34,672 nucleotides of DNA from a bacterium (lineage in GTDB: Bacteria > UBP13 > UBA5359), in NCBI GenBank assembly GCA_028685295.1, contig JAQUEL010000010.1, positions 1 through 34,672 of the forward strand, written 5' to 3'. The notes beneath the pieces were generated by a model. It did no database searches and was not told the origin of the DNA. It worked only from the letters and a program-made list of their open reading frames with translations. Shown one piece after another: positions 8,507 through 19,621 of the stretch. The first letter of the stretch is position 1. Each line of letters opens with the position of its first letter. Position numbers and translations under genes: made by a program.

Positions 8507-8667
8507 CGACTCTCCCTCCTTTCTCTATAAACTCGTTTAGCTGTGAGTATACCCTTTATGCCCCAGGCTATCATGCCTAACCCTATTAGATATGCAAATA
8601 TATCAGGAAATGTCAGAACCGTTATACCCAGGGCCAAAAAAAACAAGGGCAAAAAATCTATCTTCAA
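8503..8667 (-). CDS. small hydrophobic membrane protein with TTG start (not in the ORF track)
   Basis: Minus-strand translation LKIDFLPLFFLALGITVLTFPDIFAYLIGLGMIAWGIKGILTAKRVYRERRESR*; upstream AAAGGAGA; stop overlaps the BON start as ATGA. Confidence 0.55.
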   Translation of the reverse strand: MKIDFLPLFFLALGITVLTFPDIFAYLIGLGMIAWGIKGILTAKRVYRERRESR

Positions 8668-8754
8668 TGCGATCCACGTCTCCTTTCGGATTCCATTTTA
8701 CCCATATGACATGCGCTCTAAACTATTCTCGTTTGCCGGCTTTACCAGAAACCG

Positions 8755-9210
8755 CTATCCTTTTTGGCGTTCTTTTATGGCTCTGGCTATCTCCATATCG
8801 GCATCTCTCTTAGCCAGCGTTTCCCGCCGATCATAAAGCTTCTTACCCTTGACCAGAGCCAGAGTAATCTTGGCCAGGCCGCGGTTGCTGATATATATTT
8901 TAAGGGGCACTAAAGAGAGCCCCTTCTCCTTAACCTTACCTATAAGACGCCTTATCTCCTGTTTGTGCAGCAGCAATTTTCTGCGTCTTAGAGGATCTAC
9001 GTTATAGCGATTACCTGCTTCGTACGGACTGATATGCATATTGTAAAGAAAGACTTCATTATTCTCTACTCTGGCATAACTATCGTGCAGATTGACCTTG
9101 CTGTCACGGACGGATTTTATCTCCGTTCCGGTTAGAACAATGCCTGCTTCAACTTCTTCCAGAATAAAATAATCATGGTAGGCCTTCCTGTTTGTAGCTA
9201 CAGCTTTCAT
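8755..9210 (-). CDS. smpB: SsrA-binding protein SmpB
   Basis: [58 protein letters not shown]...[25 protein letters not shown]. Confidence 0.97.
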   Translation of the reverse strand: MKAVATNRKAYHDYFILEEVEAGIVLTGTEIKSVRDSKVNLHDSYARVENNEVFLYNMHISPYEAGNRYNVDPLRRRKLLLHKQEIRRLIGKVKEKGLSLVPLKIYISNRGLAKITLALVKGKKLYDRRETLAKRDADMEIARAIKERQKG

Positions 9211-9362
9211 AATATCTCCTTAACTTAATTAAGCAACTATTGCATTATTATAGCATGTTGCTCACTATGAAGGATATGTTGTTTCCAGTATAGAAGTAAT
9301 ATAATAATGGGTATACATAAAGCATGAACGATCTGGAACCGTAAGAAGCGAGGGGCAGGATC

Positions 9363-9905
9363 ATGGCAGAACGGATGATATATTACAATACCTTCCGCGA
9401 CCATGACCGAGGTTGGGCAATCATGCTTATCGTCTTTGTGACCGCTATTATGCTACTCTCTTTCAGCTCTGCCAGGTGGCTGCTTTTTCCACTTATAGGC
9501 CCTCTCTCCCTGATCTTTACTACCAAAGCGTTCAGTCGTTACCATGTCATCAATCTGGGAACCAGAGGCGTAATAAACATCTTGTTTCTGTCCTCAATCT
9601 CCAGCTGCCTTATTATCGCAGCCATCGTTCTCGGGCTGCTTCCGGGTATGTTGCTGGCTACCAGCCTTATGTTCTCAGCACCTTTAATGATTTACAGGAG
9701 GTACGGCATTATCGGTTCAATTGCAGGCAGCATACGAATAGTAAGAAATGATTTTACCGCTTATGCCGTGCTCTGGATGTATAGCAGTCTACTGCCTTTT
9801 TTCGGTTTGCTGACGATATTCGGTGTATTTAATGCGCTGCCCAATGCACTCTTGTTACGCAAAAACGCATTTATGAATGCAATCAGGGCGCCAATCGATT
9901 ACTAA
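9363..9905 (+). CDS. polytopic membrane protein, unknown function
   Basis: 180 aa, several hydrophobic segments, RBS-like GAGGGGCAGG before ATG. Confidence 0.7.
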   Translation: MAERMIYYNTFRDHDRGWAIMLIVFVTAIMLLSFSSARWLLFPLIGPLSLIFTTKAFSRYHVINLGTRGVINILFLSSISSCLIIAAIVLGLLPGMLLATSLMFSAPLMIYRRYGIIGSIAGSIRIVRNDFTAYAVLWMYSSLLPFFGLLTIFGVFNALPNALLLRKNAFMNAIRAPIDY

Positions 9906-9929
9906 TATTATGAAATGGGGGAAGGCTGT

Positions 9930-10256
9930 ATGAGAATACCAGTAACATGTATCTGTGGACACCCTATAGACGCTGATGAAGTTGTACAAATGGGCGCTTA
10001 TATGCGGCTCTCCGGTCCCAATGTCGTTTACGTCCGTTTCCGCTGCTCAGTCTGTAACCACTTGGGGGAAAAGCTCGTTGAACAGCAACGATGGCATGAA
10101 CAATTACATAACGCCGTCATACCTAAGCCGGCAACCGCTCCTGTAGCCGCCAATAATGTAGAAAGTGAGCGTTTTGCATCTATGGGGCCAATACGTGCAG
10201 ATGAGCAAATAGATTTTCATCTTGCTTTAGCCGGTATGTCACGCATAGAATTATAA
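9930..10256 (+). CDS. putative zinc-ribbon protein, unknown function
   Basis: Two Cys pairs (CICG and CSVC); start chosen at MRIPVTC after GGGGGAAGG. Confidence 0.65.
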   Translation: MRIPVTCICGHPIDADEVVQMGAYMRLSGPNVVYVRFRCSVCNHLGEKLVEQQRWHEQLHNAVIPKPATAPVAANNVESERFASMGPIRADEQIDFHLALAGMSRIEL

Positions 10257-10985
10257 ACCTTGTGCCAAACGTTCTATCAGCTTTTGCGGCAAAGAGTATG
10301 ATTTCATCATAGCCTGTACGGCCTGTACATCATATGTCTGCCTGACGAAGGAGAGCGTCTGCGTTTCGTCGTCATACAGCACAAGAGCGGCAGCCGGATT
10401 GCCGTCTCTGGGCTGCCCGATACTACCGGGATTAATAAAATATTTGTGTCCCGGTATCAGCTTATATGCCATATCGGTCCTTACCGGCAGTTTATCTATT
10501 CTGCCATTTTCGGAATTCATATATAGCGCCGGCCTATGCGTATGACCTGCAAAACAGAGTTCCGTGGGCTGATTCTCCATAGCAACGGCCGCATCGTTGA
10601 TATTAAAAACATAGGCATCGGGATCCGGCCAAGAGCCGTGGACAAATGTAGCTTTATCAGTGATAATATATCTATCAAGAGATTTAAGAAAGCGTCTGCT
10701 TTGGCCGGTCAAATTTTCGGCTGTCCACTCAATGGCAGCTCTGGCTCTCTCGTTAAATCGCTCAATATCATAATTCTCTACCGCAGCTAAATCATGATTG
10801 CCGGAAACAATTTCGGCATTTAAATCCTTAATAACCCGGCAACATTCATTTGGCTGCGGGCCATATCCTACCACATCACCAAGGCAATAGATGATATCGG
10901 CAGCATGCAAATACGGCCTTATTGCTTTCAAAGCCTCATAATTACCATGAATATCCGATATCACTGCCCAGACCAAGGACACCAC
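10251..10985 (-). CDS. metallophosphoesterase family protein
   Basis: Motifs AVISDIHGNYEAL, YCLGDVVGYGP, VSGNHDLA, CFAGHTHRP, INPGSIGQPRDG. Confidence 0.93.
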   Translation of the reverse strand: MVSLVWAVISDIHGNYEALKAIRPYLHAADIIYCLGDVVGYGPQPNECCRVIKDLNAEIVSGNHDLAAVENYDIERFNERARAAIEWTAENLTGQSRRFLKSLDRYIITDKATFVHGSWPDPDAYVFNINDAAVAMENQPTELCFAGHTHRPALYMNSENGRIDKLPVRTDMAYKLIPGHKYFINPGSIGQPRDGNPAAALVLYDDETQTLSFVRQTYDVQAVQAMMKSYSLPQKLIERLAQGL

Positions 10986-10991
10986 TCACAT

Positions 10992-11675
10992 TCATTTCAT
11001 TATACCTATAAGCAGCATACCTGCTATAAAACCGCCCACATGGGCAAAATACGCTACCTGCATACCTGCTGTAGGCTGTAGCGGAGACACGATACCCGAG
11101 AAGAACTGAAGCAGAAACCATAACCCCAGCAAAAGCATGGCTGGAATTCGAACAAATCTTATCAGCCCCCATATAAACGGAATTGGTATCACCAGCGCTG
11201 TCACAACCTTGGCATGCGGATAAAGCAGCATATATCCGCCCAGCACTCCCGCCACTGCACCACTGGCACCGATAATCGGAATATTCGACGAGGAATGCAG
11301 CGCTATGTGTGTCAGGGCTGCAACAAAGCCGCTTCCCAAATAGAAAACCAAATAGCGCAACTTCCCCAGAACATCCTCCACATTGTTGCCGAATATCCAG
11401 AGAAAGAGCATATTCCCCCCCAGATGCAGCCACCCACCATGCATAAACATGTGCGTTAACATGCTCTCAATCGTCGTAAAGGTTAATGGCTCTCCATGCA
11501 GCACACTCTCCTTTATAACTTTAGGATAAAGGGCATACCTTTCAATAATATGGTTTCCCACTTTTATCCCGCTCCTCATCTGCAGATAATAAACGATTAT
11601 ATTGATAGCTATGAGAAGCAGTGTTACCCAGGGAAAACGTCTGGTTGGATTCTCATCCTTGACAGGTATAAGCAT
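10992..11675 (-). CDS. rhomboid family intramembrane serine protease
   Basis: GASGAVAGVLGGY catalytic Ser motif, MFMHGGWLHLGGNMLFLWIFG, HVGGFIAGMLL catalytic His. Confidence 0.93.
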   Translation of the reverse strand: MLIPVKDENPTRRFPWVTLLLIAINIIVYYLQMRSGIKVGNHIIERYALYPKVIKESVLHGEPLTFTTIESMLTHMFMHGGWLHLGGNMLFLWIFGNNVEDVLGKLRYLVFYLGSGFVAALTHIALHSSSNIPIIGASGAVAGVLGGYMLLYPHAKVVTALVIPIPFIWGLIRFVRIPAMLLLGLWFLLQFFSGIVSPLQPTAGMQVAYFAHVGGFIAGMLLIGIMK

Positions 11676-11681
11676 GCCTTA

Positions 11682-13277
<1,596 letters not shown>

Positions 13278-13356
13278 CTACCCCCATATGCATACATAGA
13301 ATTATCAAATAAACCGGCCGTTAATCATACCGGTCCTTGTTCCAATATTATTTATT

Positions 13357-14148
13357 TTAGCACAGATTATTGCGCAACTCACTTAGATCTTTAATAATAA
13401 TATCCGGACGGTTCTCCCCGTCAAGCAAGGCGGCTTCATCAGCCGTCGTGACTCCGGAAAGCACCAGTACGGTTTGCACCCCGGCTCTGTTGCCTCCGAT
13501 GATATCCGTATCAACCCTGTCGCCGATAGTAATAGTTTCTGCAGGCGTTATTCCGGTAATCTCCATAATCAGAGTCAGAGCAAAGCTTTCAGGCTTGCCG
13601 ATAACAATAGGTGTCTTTCCTGTCGATGCCTCTATAGCCGTTACAACTGCGCCTCCACCTGGAATTGTTTCACCCTCTACCGGATAGGTATTATCCCTGT
13701 TGGTAGCAATAAAAACAGCGCCTCGGTTAATGGCTCTATGTGCCTGGGTTAGTTTTTTATAAGTGAAACTCTTATCCAGGCCAGCCACTACGAAATCCGT
13801 TTTGTCGGGAGCATAAGATATCTTCATACCAACACCGGATAATTCATGCCGCAGGCCTTCTTCACCAATGACCATAACCCTGGAGCCAGGGTGTGAACGT
13901 GCCAGATAGAGTGCAGTGGCATAGGCAGACGTCATAACACAATCAGCAGTTGTATGTATACCTATTCTGCCTAGCTTATTCACAAACGATTGCCTGTTCA
14001 TTGTAGCGTTATTAGTGAGAAAATATACTTTATTTCCGTCTTCTTGTAAACTTCCGATAGTCTCTACTGCTCCGTTTACAGGCTCGCTCCCCCTGTAAAC
14101 AACTCCATCAAGGTCAAAAATATAGAGCTTGATCTCTCTGTGCGCCAT
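13357..14148 (-). CDS. HAD-IIA family hydrolase (NagD/AraL-like phosphatase)
   Basis: FDLDGVVYRGSEPV, FLTNNATMNRQSFVNKL, GKPESFAL, IGDRVDTDIIGGNRAG. Confidence 0.93.
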   Translation of the reverse strand: MAHREIKLYIFDLDGVVYRGSEPVNGAVETIGSLQEDGNKVYFLTNNATMNRQSFVNKLGRIGIHTTADCVMTSAYATALYLARSHPGSRVMVIGEEGLRHELSGVGMKISYAPDKTDFVVAGLDKSFTYKKLTQAHRAINRGAVFIATNRDNTYPVEGETIPGGGAVVTAIEASTGKTPIVIGKPESFALTLIMEITGITPAETITIGDRVDTDIIGGNRAGVQTVLVLSGVTTADEAALLDGENRPDIIIKDLSELRNNLC

Positions 14149-15283
14149 GATTAATCACATCCTCGTATACTGTTATAAGCTTCTCTGTGCAACGAGCAAT
14201 CGAGCACTCTGCCACAGCTTTAGCACCGTTTGCAACCAGTCGTGCTCGTTCCTCCGGATTGGAAAGCAATGCTAGAACAGCCGCTGTAAATTCGCTCTCA
14301 TTTTCGTTCAGAAGTATTCCATTATAACCATCTTTAATAAAATCGGTCACGCCCATGGCGTTTACGGCTACCACCGGAGTTCCGGCAGCCAAAGATTCCA
14401 TCAGAACGAGTCCCTGTGTTTCCGTTTTGGAGGCAAACATAAATACATCTGCATCCGCATAACACTTGGCCAATTCCTCCCTGGGCAGATAACCACAGAA
14501 AATAACATTGCTGCTCAGGCCTAAATCATCAGATATCCCCCTGAGCCGGGCCTCATCAGGGCCACCGGAGACAATAAGAAATCTGCTCGCCGGCATAGCG
14601 GTAGCGACCTCTTTATAAGCTCTCAGAAGAAAATCAATATTCTTCTCCCTGGCTAGTCTGCCCGCAAAGAGAACAACCGGTGCATCATTGCTGATGCCGT
14701 ACTTTTTTCTAGCCCAACCCTTATGAAGATTTTCAAAGAAGCCTACATCGATGCCTGTCGGTAACACAGTGATCTGTCGATTGACACCATAACTCTCTAA
14801 AATATGCTTGATGGCTGTCGAAGGTGTCAATACCCTGCTTGCTCTATTACAAAAGTTCCTACTTAAAGTCATTAGAAAATTTCTTACGCTCCGCCGTTGA
14901 AACGGAGCGTAATGGGCATACTCTACATAAAGCGTATGATAAGTGTATACCCTTGGCAGCCCCAACCTGTCGGCTATATGAAAGCCAATGTGACCCAGGG
15001 AAAATGGTGTCTGTGCATGTATAACATCCAGCTCTATTGATTTTACTCTGGACAAAACCTTCCCCGGTAAAGGATAAGCTATGGGATAATCACGATAGCC
15101 GGGAATTGTAAAGGAATCACAACGGATCACAAACTCATCGTCAGCGTCATAGCCGGGAAAATCGGGGGCGAAGATATATACCTGGTGTCCATTTTTCCTG
15201 AGCTCGTTTTTATAGACCTCTATGGAAGTGGCGACACCGTTAATTACGGGCCTGTAAGATTCGGTAAATATACCGATTCTCAA
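14114..15283 (-). CDS. GT4-family glycosyltransferase
   Basis: TTG start (AAGGGGGTAAATCG upstream); MRIGIFTESYRPVINGVATSIEVYKNEL, FAGRLAREKNIDFLLRAY, SKTETQGLVLMESLAAGTPVVAV. Confidence 0.92.
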   Translation of the reverse strand: MRIGIFTESYRPVINGVATSIEVYKNELRKNGHQVYIFAPDFPGYDADDEFVIRCDSFTIPGYRDYPIAYPLPGKVLSRVKSIELDVIHAQTPFSLGHIGFHIADRLGLPRVYTYHTLYVEYAHYAPFQRRSVRNFLMTLSRNFCNRASRVLTPSTAIKHILESYGVNRQITVLPTGIDVGFFENLHKGWARKKYGISNDAPVVLFAGRLAREKNIDFLLRAYKEVATAMPASRFLIVSGGPDEARLRGISDDLGLSSNVIFCGYLPREELAKCYADADVFMFASKTETQGLVLMESLAAGTPVVAVNAMGVTDFIKDGYNGILLNENESEFTAAVLALLSNPEERARLVANGAKAVAECSIARCTEKLITVYEDVINHGAQRDQALYF

Positions 15284-15362
15284 CGATTTACCCCCTTCAA
15301 AATGCAGTTTACCGGCTCTATAAGCGCCGGCAGTAGCAACACTCTCTTAATCACTGCATGGT

Positions 15363-15390
15363 ATTATAACATCATTGGCTTAAAGTTCAA
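15363..15390 (-). promoter_or_regulatory. putative sigma-A promoter for the GT4-HAD pair
   Basis: Minus strand TTGAAC - 16 nt - TATAAT; the -35 overlaps the end of the DUF192 gene. Confidence 0.55.
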
Positions 15391-15752
15391 AGGCCCTTGC
15401 TTGACCTAATTTCGCATTTAAAGCGTCCGCCGAGTTTGATAGAAAGCGTCTCAGCCTGACCGGCATCCAGTTCTATAACGCTTCTGGCATTACGCCTGAT
15501 AGATGTAGTCTTATTCGGCTGAAGATTATGGATGATATCAACCACCATGCCATCTGTGGCAATGAAAACAACATCTATGGGAAAACGCATCAAAAAAGTA
15601 TGAACCGCCTGGCATGGAGATATATAAGCCCCGTCTATACCCTTCATATCTACTCGACCAAGCAACCCCCGCATCCTTGTAAGCATATTAGTACAACGCA
15701 GGAATTTAGTTCCTATAGGCTTGCCTTCATATGTAATTGCAATGTAACGCAT
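15387..15752 (-). CDS. DUF192 family protein
   Basis: TRMRGLLGRVDMKGIDGAYISPCQAVHTFLMRFPIDVVFIATDGMVVDI typical of DUF192; start overlaps the tadC stop. Confidence 0.88.
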   Translation of the reverse strand: MRYIAITYEGKPIGTKFLRCTNMLTRMRGLLGRVDMKGIDGAYISPCQAVHTFLMRFPIDVVFIATDGMVVDIIHNLQPNKTTSIRRNARSVIELDAGQAETLSIKLGGRFKCEIRSSKGL

Positions 15753-16690
15753 TACCAGCTCAAGCTGGGCATGATGTCTTTGACTATCAAAACGGCCGGC
15801 CCAAGCAAAACAATGAAGATTGCCGGAAAGATGCAGAATACCAGTGGGAAAAGCATTTTAACCGGTAACTTCATGGCAGCCTCCTCAGCGCGCTGACGTC
15901 TCTTAACACGAAATTGCTGCGCCTGAACACGCAGAACGTTTCCAATGCTTATGCCCAGCTCATCAGCCTGAATTATCGCCGCCAGAAATGTCGATAAATC
16001 ATCGACGCCTGCTCTGTTAGCTATATCACGCATAGCTTCACGCCTGTGTTTACCGATACGAATCTCTTGAAGCGCTCTATTAAATTCATCACTTAAGGGC
16101 CCTCTGCTTTTTTGAATCACTCTATTTACAGCAGCATCAAACCCCAGACCTGCCTCCATTCCAACAACCATAAGGTCTAAAAAATAAGGCAATGTGTTCT
16201 GTATTTGCTTTTGCCTGAGCTTTATTGCTTGATTTATATATGAATCAGGCAATAAAAAACCGAGAACAAAAAAAACCATGGTAAAGAGCATAGTAAGTTG
16301 AGATTTAAAACCTACTATATGACAGAATAATAGTACACCTAACGGTAAAGAAACAAACGTAATAAGTTTGATAGCCAAGAATTCCTCTGAGTGCAGGTTA
16401 TGCGGGTTACCAGCCATGGCAAGACGCTTTCTGATTCTATCCTTCACGTGCTGAGGCGTATATTTTACTACAAAATCCAAGCCTTTCCGGGATGCCGGGC
16501 CGACAATGCGTTCTAAGAAAGGCTTTGCTAGCTCCATCTCTTCGAGCGTAGGTATATGAACTTCCTTACTTACCTCTTTGAGACGATTTATAGCGCTACG
16601 TGGCTGCCCCAGCACACTGATGATAAAGACAACGAATGAGGAAACTGCAATAAATATAGCTATAGCAAATATTAACGCTCCAAGATCCAT
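15752..16690 (-). CDS. tadC: Tad pilus inner-membrane assembly protein TadC (T2SS F family)
   Basis: T2SSF motif LPYFLDLMVVGMEAGLGFDAAVNRVIQKSRGPLSDEF...ADELGISIGNVLRVQAQQFRVKRRQRAEEAAMKLPVKMLFPLVFCIFPAIFIVLLGPA. Confidence 0.93.
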   Translation of the reverse strand: MDLGALIFAIAIFIAVSSFVVFIISVLGQPRSAINRLKEVSKEVHIPTLEEMELAKPFLERIVGPASRKGLDFVVKYTPQHVKDRIRKRLAMAGNPHNLHSEEFLAIKLITFVSLPLGVLLFCHIVGFKSQLTMLFTMVFFVLGFLLPDSYINQAIKLRQKQIQNTLPYFLDLMVVGMEAGLGFDAAVNRVIQKSRGPLSDEFNRALQEIRIGKHRREAMRDIANRAGVDDLSTFLAAIIQADELGISIGNVLRVQAQQFRVKRRQRAEEAAMKLPVKMLFPLVFCIFPAIFIVLLGPAVLIVKDIMPSLSW

Positions 16691-16691
16691 C

Positions 16692-17693
16692 TTAAACCTC
16701 GATATCCACTAGTTTTTTAATAACCATATAGCCGATGACCTGCATAGTTATCCCCAGGCCCAACATCAGCCAGCCGATGATATCGGTAGTCAGTTTTGAC
16801 ATATATTCATGGTTCAACAGATTTATAATAAAGAAGAGTGCCACAGGCAGACTACCGACTATAAATCCCGATAAACGCCCCTGTGCCGTCAGCGTCTTGA
16901 CTTCTCCCTTTATTCTGATACGCTCTCTGATGGTATCGGCGATATTCTCTAGAATTTCCGCTAAACTGCCGCCTATTTCGCGTTGTATTATTACGGCTGT
17001 AACAACCAGATCCATATCCTCGCTGCCCACTCTCTCTACAATATTCAGCAGAGCCTTCTCTACTGTATTGCCAAGACTTATCTCTTGCAGAACCTTGGCA
17101 CACTCCTCCGACATAGGCGGCAGGGCTTCCCGGGCGACCATATCTATAGATTGCATGAAGCTGTACCCGGATTTAAGGCAATTGGATATAAGCGCAAGAG
17201 TATCCGGTATCTGGTTGTTAAAATAATTCAGCCATTTATGTTTTAGATGCTTAAGATAGGCAAAGGGAAGTCTGAAGGCTATGCCGGCAAAAATGCAGGC
17301 AAAGATCATGTTTCTGGTAATCAGTATTCCCAGCAGAAAGGCAATAAAAATAAGCGCAATCCAGATATATACAAATTCCGACACTTTAAGAGCCAGACGA
17401 GCCTGCATCAACTCTTTGTTGAGATTTTCGGTAAAGCTTTTATCGGCAAGAACCTTTGTCAGCCATGGCAGGAGATCTACCCGTTGCTTCTTGGTTTTTT
17501 CCTCCTGATCATATTCTATCTCATCCATGTACACATCCGCAATCGGCATTTCTCCGGAGAGATACTTTTTTAGACGCATCTTTGAAGAACGACGTTCAGG
17601 CAGTGAAATGATATATTTGATTCCTACAGTAAGAAGCATACAGGCTGCAAAGGTTGATGCCAGAATGATTACATATAGGATGGGCAGTTGCAT
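16692..17693 (-). CDS. tadB: Tad pilus inner-membrane assembly protein TadB (T2SS F family)
   Basis: IPDTLALISNCLKSGYSFMQSIDMVAREALPPMSEECAKVLQEISLGNTVEKAL...REIGGSLAEILENIADTIRERIRIKGEVKTLTAQGRLSG. Confidence 0.93.
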   Translation of the reverse strand: MQLPILYVIILASTFAACMLLTVGIKYIISLPERRSSKMRLKKYLSGEMPIADVYMDEIEYDQEEKTKKQRVDLLPWLTKVLADKSFTENLNKELMQARLALKVSEFVYIWIALIFIAFLLGILITRNMIFACIFAGIAFRLPFAYLKHLKHKWLNYFNNQIPDTLALISNCLKSGYSFMQSIDMVAREALPPMSEECAKVLQEISLGNTVEKALLNIVERVGSEDMDLVVTAVIIQREIGGSLAEILENIADTIRERIRIKGEVKTLTAQGRLSGFIVGSLPVALFFIINLLNHEYMSKLTTDIIGWLMLGLGITMQVIGYMVIKKLVDIEV

Positions 17694-19621
17694 TATATTT
17701 CTCCTTCATCACTGAACATAACGGGAGAGAGCTTGATGCCCGCCTGTTCTATCCTGTCATAGAAGGATGGACGTATACCAGTGGGGCGGAAGCGGCCGAT
17801 GACCGCTCCATTGGCGTCTACTCCTTTTTGCTCGAACACGAAAACATCTTGAAGCGTAATAATATCGCCCTCCATGCCCAATACCTCCGTAATATAGAGA
17901 AGGCGCCTGGTTCCGTCACGCAAACGTCCCTGCTGAATAATCAAATCTATGGCGGACGATATCTGTTCTCTTATTGCTCTTACAGGCAATTCCATACCGG
18001 CCATGAGCACCATCGTTTCCAGCCTGGAAAGAATGTCCCGAGGAGTGTTGGCATGACCCGTAGTCAACGAACCATCATGCCCGGTATTCATTGCCTGAAG
18101 CATATCCAGAGCCTCACCGCCACGCACTTCGCCCACCACTATTCTGTCCGGGCGCATACGCAATGCATTGCGCACCAGATCCCTGATCAACACCTGTCCC
18201 TTCCCCTCGATATTGGGCGGTCTCGATTCCAGAGATACGACGTGCTCCTGCCGTAACTGCAGCTCAGCGGCATCCTCTATGGTTACTATACGCTCATCGT
18301 TAGGTATCATGGCTGATAAGACATTCAAGGTGGTCGTCTTTCCTGATCCGGTTCCACCGGAAACCACAATGTTAAGACGAGCCTTTACGCAGGCTTCAAT
18401 GAAAAGAGCCATCTCACGTGTTAGCGTACCGAAATTTATCAAATCCGCAATGGTAAAAGGATCCTTGGAGAACTTCCTTATTGTCAGGCATGGGCCCTTT
18501 AATGCCATAGGAGGTATGATGGCGTTAACTCTGGAACCATCCGGCAGGCGAGCATCTACCATAGGGCTGCTCTCGTCTATACGCCTGCCCAGAGGGGCCA
18601 CAATTTTTTCAATGATGTGCATAAGGTGATCGTTATCTTTAAATCGAGTATCAGAAGGCTTAAGCTTGCCCTTCTTCTCAACATATACCTGGTAAGCGCT
18701 GTTGACCATGATCTCCGAAATATCCGGATCGCGAAGCAGCGTTTCCAACGGCCCCAGGCCAAGTATCTCATCCTGAAGGTCACTTACAAGCTGTGCTCTC
18801 TCAGTTCTATTAAGCGGTGTCCCCTCATCGTTTATCAGAGTATTGACCATACTCTCTATTTCCCGGTATAGAACATCATCCTTTTTCCCCTTGCCAAGCT
18901 CAGGACTAAGCTCAGCGATCAGCCGCTCTTGTAAACGATGCTTCAAATTAAAATAATCATCAGCATAGCTCTGTTTTTTAGCCGTTCGGTCTATAAGCTG
19001 CTTGAATGGATTATCTGCCAGCTTAGAGATATTTAATGTCGGCCTGGCGGCCAGGGGAGGAATAGTCATATGGATGCGTGATCCATCCGGCAACCGGCTC
19101 TCAACGGTGGGTATGGATGAATCAATTCTGCTTCCAAGTATATCGGCGATCTTGGTAATAATGCGCCCCAGGTGAGCCTGATCATTAAAGCGCTTGCCGG
19201 TTTGCTCAAGCACTCCACGCCGCTCAACCATGATATCGTCCTCTGACGAAACGATTATCCTGCTGACAGTCCTATCATTGAGAAAGGGTTCTATAGGCCC
19301 AAGACCGATAAGCTCGTCCATATAATCCGCTATCAGCTTAACCTTTACGTTGGGAGATATCTCTAGGCCGGCCAGCATGGTCTGGGATGAGATGACATCG
19401 CTTAATTTGGAGCGAAGCTTACCTATATCCTCATCCTGCATTACCACTGCGCCAATAGAATTGATAACTCTCTCGTAGATCTGCTTGCGTATCTTGATAT
19501 ATTCATCATCTTCTGTGGGTGCCCGCGGCACATCATTATTTTTAAATTCTTCATGCCGATGCTCAGAGCTATCCGGCTCATCACCGGGCGCAGGCTTTCC
19601 CAATCTGTTGAGGAGCGACAC
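17693..19621 (-). CDS. tadA: CpaF/TadA secretion ATPase with duplicated N-terminal domain
   Basis: Walker A SGGTGSGKTTTLNVL, RIVTIEDAAELQL, LVRNALRMRPDRIVVGEVRGGEALDMLQAMNTGHDGSLTTGHAN; 642 aa with two N-terminal domain copies. Confidence 0.95.
   Translation of the reverse strand: MSLLNRLGKPAPGDEPDSSEHRHEEFKNNDVPRAPTEDDEYIKIRKQIYERVINSIGAVVMQDEDIGKLRSKLSDVISSQTMLAGLEISPNVKVKLIADYMDELIGLGPIEPFLNDRTVSRIIVSSEDDIMVERRGVLEQTGKRFNDQAHLGRIITKIADILGSRIDSSIPTVESRLPDGSRIHMTIPPLAARPTLNISKLADNPFKQLIDRTAKKQSYADDYFNLKHRLQERLIAELSPELGKGKKDDVLYREIESMVNTLINDEGTPLNRTERAQLVSDLQDEILGLGPLETLLRDPDISEIMVNSAYQVYVEKKGKLKPSDTRFKDNDHLMHIIEKIVAPLGRRIDESSPMVDARLPDGSRVNAIIPPMALKGPCLTIRKFSKDPFTIADLINFGTLTREMALFIEACVKARLNIVVSGGTGSGKTTTLNVLSAMIPNDERIVTIEDAAELQLRQEHVVSLESRPPNIEGKGQVLIRDLVRNALRMRPDRIVVGEVRGGEALDMLQAMNTGHDGSLTTGHANTPRDILSRLETMVLMAGMELPVRAIREQISSAIDLIIQQGRLRDGTRRLLYITEVLGMEGDIITLQDVFVFEQKGVDANGAVIGRFRPTGIRPSFYDRIEQAGIKLSPVMFSDEGEI

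Noticed and set aside
8543-8836. 97 aa plus-strand ORF between the BON and smpB genes
   Set aside because: Overlaps the smpB 3' end and the better supported minus-strand small membrane ORF
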